Below are positions 58,489 to 64,000 of a stretch of DNA of 64,000 nucleotides, piece after piece; position 1 is the first letter of the stretch, and every line of letters starts with the position of its first letter. Source of the DNA: Micromonospora echinofusca (GTDB taxonomy: Bacteria; Actinomycetota; Actinomycetes; Mycobacteriales; Micromonosporaceae). The notes below the pieces were generated by a model that saw only the letters and a program-made list of their open reading frames with translations, was not told the origin of the DNA and did no database searches. Location: contig NZ_LT607733.1 of NCBI RefSeq assembly GCF_900091445.1, forward strand, positions 4,491,001 to 4,555,000. The letters are read 5' to 3'. The position numbers and the translations under genes were made by a program.

Positions 58489-59702
58489 TGGACTTCGCGT
58501 ACGACGCCCGCACGGAGCAGCTGCGGGCCGAGCTGACGGACTTCCTGGAGCAGCACGTCTACCCCTCGGAGCCGGTGCACGCCGCGCAGGTGGCCGCCGC
58601 CGGCGACCCGTGGGCCCGACCCCCGGTGATGGCCGAGCTCAAGGCCGAGGCGCGCAAGCGCGGCCTGTGGAACCTCTTCCTGCCCGACCCGCGCCACGGC
58701 GCCGGCCTGACCAACCTCCAGTACGCCCCACTGGCCGAGCTGACCGGGCGCAGCCCCCACCTGGCCCCGGAGGCGCTCAACTGCGCCGCGCCCGACACGG
58801 GCAACATGGAGCTGCTCGCCGAGTTCGGCTCGCCGGAGCAGCAGGAGCGCTGGCTGCGGCCACTGCTGGAGGGCGAGATCCGCTCGGCGTTCTGCATGAC
58901 CGAGCCGGAGGTGGCGTCCTCGGACGCGACCAACATCGCCACCCGGATCACCCGCGACGGCGACCACTACGTGGTCGACGGGCGTAAGTGGTGGTCGTCC
59001 GGGGCGATGGATCCGCGCTGCGAGATCTTCATCGTGATGGGCAAGACCGACCCGCAGGCCGACCGGCACCGCCAGCAGAGCATGATCCTGGTGCCCCGGG
59101 ACACCCCCGGCATCGCCGTGCGGCGGGGCATGACGGTGTTCGGCTACAGCGACGCCTCGCACGGCGGGCACGCCGAGATCGACTTCACCGACGTCCGCGT
59201 ACCGGTGGAGAACCTGGTCGGGGCGGAGGGCACCGGCTTCGCGATCGCCCAGGCCCGCCTCGGCCCCGGCCGCATCCACCACTGCATGCGGCTGATCGGC
59301 ATGGCGGAGCGGGCCCTGGAGCTGCTCTGCCGGCGGGCCCTCGACCGGGTCGCGTTCGGCCGGCCGCTCGCCGAGCAGGGCGTGGTGCGCGAGTGGATCG
59401 CCGAGTCGCGGGTGCGCATCGAGCAGGCCCGGTTGCTGGTGCTCAAGACCGCCTGGCTGATGGACACGGTCGGCAACAAGGGCGCGCACACCGAGATCCA
59501 GGCCATCAAGATCGCCACTCCCGCCATGGCCGAGTGGGTGATCGACAAGGCCATCCAGGCGTACGGCGGCGCCGGCGTCAGCCAGGACACCCCGCTCGCC
59601 GCCCTCTGGGCGCAGTCGCGCACCCTGCGCCTGGCCGACGGCCCCGACGAGGTCCACCGCTCCTCGCTGGCCAAACGCGAACTTCGCCGCTGGTCGGACT
59701 GA
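58488..59702 (+). CDS. Acyl-CoA dehydrogenase (ACAD10/11-like)
   Basis: 404 residues with FAD/acyl-CoA motifs [33 protein letters not shown], and [16 protein letters not shown] in the C-terminal helical domain. It works with the preceding kinase-like protein, probably processing hydroxylated fatty acyl-CoAs (4-hydroxy acids from lipid breakdown). The start overlaps the upstream stop by one base. A palindrome downstream (59790) may end the transcript. Confidence 0.93.
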   Translation: MDFAYDARTEQLRAELTDFLEQHVYPSEPVHAAQVAAAGDPWARPPVMAELKAEARKRGLWNLFLPDPRHGAGLTNLQYAPLAELTGRSPHLAPEALNCAAPDTGNMELLAEFGSPEQQERWLRPLLEGEIRSAFCMTEPEVASSDATNIATRITRDGDHYVVDGRKWWSSGAMDPRCEIFIVMGKTDPQADRHRQQSMILVPRDTPGIAVRRGMTVFGYSDASHGGHAEIDFTDVRVPVENLVGAEGTGFAIAQARLGPGRIHHCMRLIGMAERALELLCRRALDRVAFGRPLAEQGVVREWIAESRVRIEQARLLVLKTAWLMDTVGNKGAHTEIQAIKIATPAMAEWVIDKAIQAYGGAGVSQDTPLAALWAQSRTLRLADGPDEVHRSSLAKRELRRWSD

Positions 59703-59789
59703 CCCCCCAGACACCCCCACCCGCGAACCGACCCCCCACCCCCACCCCTCCCACACCCCACCCCACCCCGGCCCGGCCCGGCCCGGCCC

Positions 59790-59850
59790 GTTGATCATGA
59801 AGTTATTGTCGCGACACGCCGATGTCGAGGGCAACAACTTCATGATCAAC
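59790..59850. repeat. Near-perfect 19-bp palindrome between convergent genes
   Basis: 59790-59808 pairs with 59832-59850 with a single mismatch; inside, CGACA/TGTCG pairs again. It sits between the convergent acyl-CoA dehydrogenase and cebR genes, so it could terminate both. Its flanks are C/A-rich and G/T-rich runs; the rest of 59703-59927 holds no gene. Confidence 0.8.
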
Positions 59851-59927
59851 CCGGGAGGTGGGTCCGGAGGTGGGTGGGGTGGGTGGGCTGGGTGGGGTGG
59901 GCTGGGTGGGTGGTGGAGGCGGGTGGG

Positions 59928-60974
59928 TCAGGCGGAGGCGCGTTCGATCAGTTGGGTGTCGAGGAGGATGTGGGGGGACGGAAGCTCGTCGCCGCGGATG
60001 CGGGAGACCAGCAGGCGGGCCATCTGCCGGCCCATCTCCTCCACCGGCTGGAAGACCGTGGTCAGCGGCGGCTCGGCCTGCCGGGCGATCGGGGCGTCGT
60101 CGAAGCCGACCACCGCCACGTCCTCCGGCACCCGCCGACCCGCCTCGCGCAGCGCGCGCAGTGCCCCGAACGCCATCAGGTCGGAGGCGACGAAGACGGC
60201 GTCGAGGTCGGGGCAGGCCTCCAGCAGCCGACGCATCCCGGCCGCCCCGCTGCCCTCGCTGAAGTCGCCGTACGCGATCAGGGCGGGGTCGACCCCGCGC
60301 CCGGCGGCCTTGACCGCCTCCTTGTAGCCGGTCAGTCGGCCCAGGCCGGCGCCCATGTCCTGCGGGCCGGCGATGGTCGCGATGCGCCGCCGCCCCCGGC
60401 CGGCCAGGTGTTCCACCGCGCGCCGGGCGCCGCCGACGTTGTCCACGTCGACGTAGTACGCCGGCTGGGCACCCGGTTGCAGCATCCGGGCCGGACGGCC
60501 GCCGAGCACGGTGGGCAGGCCGCGCTCCTCCAGCAGGGTGGGCAGCGGGTCGGAGTCGTGCAGCGACAGCAGCAGGACGCCGTCGACGTGCTGGTTGGTC
60601 AGGTGGTGCTCGACCCGCTCCCGCTCGATCGGCGACTGCACCATGGCCAGCCAGAGCTGCAACGGGGTCTCCAGCAGCCCCGAGCTGACGCCCCGGACGA
60701 TGCCGGCGAAGAACGGCTCGGTGAAGACCCGGTCGCCGGATTCGGAGACCACCAGGGCGATCGAGTCGGTGCGCTGGGTGACCAGGGCGCGGGCGGCCCG
60801 GTTCGGCACGTACCCCAGCTCGGCGATGGCCTGCTGCACCGCGGCGCGCGCCTCGGGGCTCACCTGCGGCGAGCCGTTGACCACCCGGGAGACCGTCCCG
60901 CGACCGACGCCGGCGCGGGCGGCGACGGCGTCGAGGGTCGGGCGCCCGAGCGACCGGGTGCGCTGCGTTGTCAT
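59928..60974 (-). CDS. cebR: LacI-family repressor, probable CebR
   Basis: 348 residues. The HTH is RPTLDAVAARAGVGRGTVSRVVNGSPQVSP with hinge LGYVPNRAARALV, followed by a periplasmic-binding-like ligand domain (DVDNVGGARRAVEHLAGRG, VFVASDLMAFGALRALREA, VVGFDDAPIARQAEPPLTTV). Clustering with a GH1 enzyme and sugar permeases is the ceb locus order, and a CebR-type box precedes the cellulase. It should repress until cello-oligosaccharide binds. Confidence 0.88.
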   Translation of the reverse strand: MTTQRTRSLGRPTLDAVAARAGVGRGTVSRVVNGSPQVSPEARAAVQQAIAELGYVPNRAARALVTQRTDSIALVVSESGDRVFTEPFFAGIVRGVSSGLLETPLQLWLAMVQSPIERERVEHHLTNQHVDGVLLLSLHDSDPLPTLLEERGLPTVLGGRPARMLQPGAQPAYYVDVDNVGGARRAVEHLAGRGRRRIATIAGPQDMGAGLGRLTGYKEAVKAAGRGVDPALIAYGDFSEGSGAAGMRRLLEACPDLDAVFVASDLMAFGALRALREAGRRVPEDVAVVGFDDAPIARQAEPPLTTVFQPVEEMGRQMARLLVSRIRGDELPSPHILLDTQLIERASA

Positions 60975-60998
60975 TGTCTGCTCCTCCGACGGCGGACC

Positions 60999-61036
60999 GG
61001 CCCCGGCGCCACCCCCTGCGGGGTGGCGCCGGGGCC
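60999..61036 (-). terminator. Strong hairpin between beta-glucosidase and cebR
   Basis: A perfect 17-bp stem (60999-61015 with 61020-61036) over loop CTGC, just after the beta-glucosidase stop on the minus strand and 25 bp before the cebR start. It separates cebR expression from the sugar-uptake operon. Confidence 0.85.
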
Positions 61037-61059
61037 GCCCGTTGATGACTGGCCCTGGC

Positions 61060-62493
61060 CTATTGTGCGGCCAGACCGTTGCGTCGGATCACCTCGGCGT
61101 ACCACCTGGCGCTGGACTTGGGGATGCGCACCTGGGTGTCGTAGTCGACGTGGACCATGCCGAACCGCTTCGTGTAGCCCCAGGCCCACTCGAAATTATC
61201 CATCAACGACCAGGCGAAGTATCCGCGCAGGGGCACCCCGGCCTCGATCGCCTCGTGCGCGGCGCGCAGGTGGGCGTCGAAGTACGCCAGCCGGTCGACG
61301 TCGTCGACCCGCCCGTCGACCACCTCGTCGACGAAGGCGGAGCCGTTCTCGGTGACGTAGAGCGGCAGGTCGGTGTACTCCTCGTGCACCCGGCGCAGCG
61401 TCTCCACCAGGCCGGGGGCGTCGATCTCCCAGTTCATGTCGGTGACCGGCACGCCCCGGGTGACGAACCGGACGTCCTCGCTGCCCGGCCAGCACGACGG
61501 CGCCCGCCAGTACGGCTCCGGCTCGGCGTCGGGCACCGGCGCGGCGACGACGTGGCGGCTGTAGTAGTTGACGCCGACCACGTCCAGCGGGGTGGAGATG
61601 GTCGCCAGGTCGCCGTCGCGCACGTGCCCGAAGTCGGTGACCCCGGCGAGGTCGGCCATCAGGTCGGCCGGGTAGGACCCGCGCAGCAGCGGGTCCAGGA
61701 AGAAGCGGTTGGCCAGCCCGTCGATGCGCCGCGCGGCGTCGACGTCGGCGGGCGCGTCGCTGGCCGGGGTGACCGGGTAGAGGTTGACCGTCACCCCCAC
61801 CTCGGCGCTCGGCCGGGCCGCGCGCAGCGCCTGCACCGCGAGGCCGTGCCCGAGCATCAGGTGGTGCCCGGCGCGCACCGCGTCGGCGCCGTCCGAGCGG
61901 CCCGGTGCGTGCACGCCCGAGCCGTAGCCGAGGAACGCCGAGCACCACGGCTCGTTGAGCGTGGTCCAGTAGCGCACCCGGTCGCCGAGCGCGTCGGCGA
62001 CCAGCGTGGCGTAGTCGGCGAAGCGCGCGGCGGTGTCCCGGGCCGGCCAGCCGCCGGCGTCCTCCAGCGGCTGCGGCAGGTCCCAGTGGTAGAGGGTGAG
62101 CCACGGCTCGATCCCGTGCCCCAGCAGCTCGTCGACGAGCCGCCGGTAGAAGTCGAGCCCCTCGGCGTTGGCCGGGCCGGTGCCGCCGGGCTGGACCCGG
62201 GGCCAGGAGACCGAGAACCGGTACGACTTCAGCCCCAGCTCGGCCATCAGCGCGACGTCGGCGCCCATGCGGTGGTAGTGGTCGCAGGCCACGTCGCCGG
62301 TGTGCCCCTCGACCACCCGGCCGGGGGTGTGGCTGAAGGTGTCCCAGATCGACGGGGTCCGGCCGCCCTCGGCCGCCGCGCCCTCGATCTGGTACGCGGC
62401 GGTGGCCGCGCCCCAGAGGAAGCCGGGCGGGAAGGTCAGCGGCGGACGGTCGTCGACGACGCCGACGGCGGGCGGGCTGGCGGGGTTGCTCAC
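61060..62493 (-). CDS. bglC: GH1 beta-glucosidase
   Basis: 477 residues. It starts [20 protein letters not shown]; acid/base Glu in TLNEPWCSA (about 175), nucleophile Glu in YVTENGSAF (about 380) and the C-terminal [13 protein letters not shown] are GH1 hallmarks. There is no export signal, so it hydrolyses imported cellobiose and cello-oligosaccharides in the cytoplasm. GTG 62493 overlaps the permease stop (GTGA). The open frame upstream is not coding here. Confidence 0.95.
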   Translation of the reverse strand: MSNPASPPAVGVVDDRPPLTFPPGFLWGAATAAYQIEGAAAEGGRTPSIWDTFSHTPGRVVEGHTGDVACDHYHRMGADVALMAELGLKSYRFSVSWPRVQPGGTGPANAEGLDFYRRLVDELLGHGIEPWLTLYHWDLPQPLEDAGGWPARDTAARFADYATLVADALGDRVRYWTTLNEPWCSAFLGYGSGVHAPGRSDGADAVRAGHHLMLGHGLAVQALRAARPSAEVGVTVNLYPVTPASDAPADVDAARRIDGLANRFFLDPLLRGSYPADLMADLAGVTDFGHVRDGDLATISTPLDVVGVNYYSRHVVAAPVPDAEPEPYWRAPSCWPGSEDVRFVTRGVPVTDMNWEIDAPGLVETLRRVHEEYTDLPLYVTENGSAFVDEVVDGRVDDVDRLAYFDAHLRAAHEAIEAGVPLRGYFAWSLMDNFEWAWGYTKRFGMVHVDYDTQVRIPKSSARWYAEVIRRNGLAAQ

Positions 62494-63332
62494 GACTTGA
62501 CGGCACCTTCCATGATCCCGCCTACGATCTGGCGGCCGAACACGATGAACACGATCACCAACGGTAGAGTGCCGACCGCCGTGGCGGCGAACACCTGCGA
62601 GTAGTCGGTGTAGTAGGCGTACGACAGGAAGGCCAGCGAGACCTGGAGGGTCGGGTTCTCGGAGGTGAGCACCGCGTACGGCCACAGGAACGAGTTCCAG
62701 GTCTCCATGAACGTGAGCAGGCCGAGCACGGCGGCGGCCGGGCGCAGCGCGGGCAGCACGATGTTCCAGTAGATCCGGAACGTGCTCGCCCCGTCCACCC
62801 GGCCCGCCTCGATCAGCTCGTCGGAGATGGCCTGGGTGGCGTACTGCCGCATCATGAACACGCCGAACGCGCTGACCAGGAACGGCACCGTCACCGCGTA
62901 GAGGGTGTCGAACCAGTTCAGGTCCTGGATCATGCCCCACAGCGGGATGAGCCCGAGCTGCGTCGGGATCATCATGGTGACGATGATCGTCAGCAGCAGG
63001 GCGTTGCGGCCCCGGAAACGCAGCTTCGCGAAGGCGAAGCCGGCCAGCGAGCCGGTGATCACCACGGAGACGGTCACGATGCCGGAGACGATCACCGAGT
63101 TGAGCAGGCCGGTGAGGAAGTTCGCCGCCTCGTTGTCGAGCACGCGGCCGAAGTTGTCGCCGAACGACCCGGCGGGCGCGACCGGCGGCGGGACGTCGTT
63201 GATCGAGTCCAGGCTGCGGGTGGCGATGACCACCATGTAGTAGAACGGGTAGATCGAGAAGAGCGTCGCCAGGACGAGCGCGACGTAGGTCAGCGGGCTG
63301 GTGCGCCACAGGCGCCGGGATGCCGAGTTCAT
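62490..63332 (-). CDS. cebG: Sugar ABC transporter permease (CebG-type, MalG family)
   Basis: 280 residues from ATG 63332, with six membrane helices (about 14-34, 77-97, 111-130, 143-163, 190-210, 245-265). The EAA loop is [19 protein letters not shown], the contact point for the shared ATPase. It is the second permease of a cello-oligosaccharide importer, followed by the beta-glucosidase gene. The ATPase (usually MsiK) is elsewhere. Confidence 0.9.
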   Translation of the reverse strand: MNSASRRLWRTSPLTYVALVLATLFSIYPFYYMVVIATRSLDSINDVPPPVAPAGSFGDNFGRVLDNEAANFLTGLLNSVIVSGIVTVSVVITGSLAGFAFAKLRFRGRNALLLTIIVTMMIPTQLGLIPLWGMIQDLNWFDTLYAVTVPFLVSAFGVFMMRQYATQAISDELIEAGRVDGASTFRIYWNIVLPALRPAAAVLGLLTFMETWNSFLWPYAVLTSENPTLQVSLAFLSYAYYTDYSQVFAATAVGTLPLVIVFIVFGRQIVGGIMEGAVKS

Positions 63333-63343
63333 CTGGGCGTTCC

Positions 63344-64000
63344 TCACTTCACCGTGCGGCGGACGAGCAGGAAGTTGATCCCCGAGACGAGGGCGATCAT
63401 CAGGAACATCGCCCAGGCGACCGCCGCGCCGTAGCCGGCCGTGTTGAGGTTCTCGATGCCCAGCTCGTACATGTACATGGCCAGGGTCTGGAACTCGCGC
63501 TGGTCGCCACCGATGATGTTGCCGTTGGCGAAGACGAGCGGCTCGGTGAAGAGCTGGAGCCCGCCGATGGTGGAGAGGATCACCACGAAGACGAAGGTCG
63601 GCGTGAGCATCGGCAGGGTGATCCGCCAGAACTGCTTCCACTGGCTGGCCCCGTCGAGCGCCGCCGCCTCGTACAGGTCGCGCGGGATGGCCTGCATGCC
63701 CGCGAGCAGGATCAGGGTGTTGTAGCCGGTCCACCGCCAGTTGACCATCGAGGCGATGGCGGTCCAGGAGCTCCAGCGCTCGGCGTCCCAGTCGATCGCG
63801 TCGATCCCGACGAAGCTCAACAGCCAGTTGATCACGCCGAAGTCGCGCTGGAAGAGCATGCCGAAGACGATCGCCACGGCGGCCACCGAAACCACGTTCG
63901 GCATGAAGATCGCCATCCGGAAGAACGTGCGCGCGCGCAGGAAGGTGCGGTTGAGCAGGTTCGCCAGGAACAGGGCGAGCAGCAGCTGAGGGATGGTCGA
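63344..64000 (-). CDS. cebF: Sugar ABC transporter permease (CebF-type, MalF family), 5' end outside window
   Basis: The C-terminal ~218 residues are present; the frame runs off the right edge ([20 protein letters not shown] upstream of the internal start at 63916). Helices include [19 protein letters not shown] and [25 protein letters not shown], with the EAA loop in the latter. First permease of the importer, 11 bp ahead of cebG. The solute-binding CebE gene should lie beyond the window. Confidence 0.9.
   Translation of the reverse strand, partial: STIPQLLLALFLANLLNRTFLRARTFFRMAIFMPNVVSVAAVAIVFGMLFQRDFGVINWLLSFVGIDAIDWDAERWSSWTAIASMVNWRWTGYNTLILLAGMQAIPRDLYEAAALDGASQWKQFWRITLPMLTPTFVFVVILSTIGGLQLFTEPLVFANGNIIGGDQREFQTLAMYMYELGIENLNTAGYGAAVAWAMFLMIALVSGINFLLVRRTVK

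Overview
The window is very G+C-rich DNA with actinobacterial gene content: mostly GTG/ATG starts with 4-bp GTGA/ATGA stop-start overlaps, probable leaderless promoters, DosR/DevS-type signalling, SigE-family sigma factor, BsaP-assisted biotin synthase, a CebR-type cellulose regulon and secreted plant-polysaccharide enzymes. The combination points to a soil or plant-associated member of the Micromonosporaceae (Micromonospora-like). That genus-level statement is inference, because no rRNA or phylogenetic marker lies in the window.

Layout. 1-2.45 kb: end of a YihY/BrkB membrane protein gene, a diacylglycerol-kinase-family gene, and a small HTH regulator translationally coupled to a Clp-N-domain protein, with two perfect palindromic operators in their promoter. 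2.454-12.146 kb: a complete Tn7-like transposon whose ends can be read to the base (14-bp inverted repeats beginning TGT, flanked by the 5-bp duplication GTCGG). It sits in codon 4 of a VOC-family gene; removing the element and one GTCGG restores that reading frame. The element carries tnsA (5'-truncated), tnsB, tniB/tnsC and tniQ, plus a cargo of a secreted peptide gene (5'-truncated) and an ABC exporter. A remnant IS256 copy lies between the two truncated genes. 12.6-16.2 kb: alpha/beta hydrolase, secreted PL9 pectate lyase, secreted lysozyme-like protein. 17.3-28.9 kb: a DosR/DevR-type dormancy or low-oxygen cluster (two universal stress proteins, phosphoketolase, P1B-5 ATPase with hemerythrin tail, two Acg-type nitroreductases, DevS kinase, DevR regulator) with DosR-box-like sites. 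30.1-31.1 kb: five tRNA genes in two related blocks (Gly-Cys-Val and Gly-Val). 31.4-37.4 kb: TetR, TIGR03086, AlkB, membrane-anchored protein, methyltransferase, P450. 37.7-41.9 kb: ABC exporter and a convergent two-component system. 41.9-45.3 kb: biotin genes bioD-bioF and divergent bioB-bsaP. 45.3-47.8 kb: acetyltransferase, membrane beta-propeller protein and SigE-family sigma factor. 47.9-53 kb: DUF488, a decayed AbiEi-like gene, a multidomain GH9 cellulase with a CebR box, and an LPLTG cell-wall protein. 53.3-59.7 kb: aldehyde dehydrogenase, VOC protein, ACT-GNAT and ACT proteins, aminoglycoside-phosphotransferase-like protein and acyl-CoA dehydrogenase. 59.9-64 kb: cebR, GH1 beta-glucosidase and two sugar permeases (cebG/cebF type), running off the right edge.

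How parts work together. The GH9 cellulase would release cello-oligosaccharides outside the cell; the ceb permeases would import them and the GH1 enzyme hydrolyse them, with CebR repressing through boxes such as the one upstream of the cellulase. The 17-29 kb cluster resembles mycobacterial DosR regulons that support survival without oxygen. Several intergenic palindromes (16.8, 37.5, 48.8, 59.8 kb) and a 57/59-bp tandem repeat shared by two operon junctions (20.6 and 42.7 kb) suggest repeat families specific to this lineage.

The most notable system is the Tn7-like element with its end architecture, its IS256-damaged tnsA and its peptide-export cargo.
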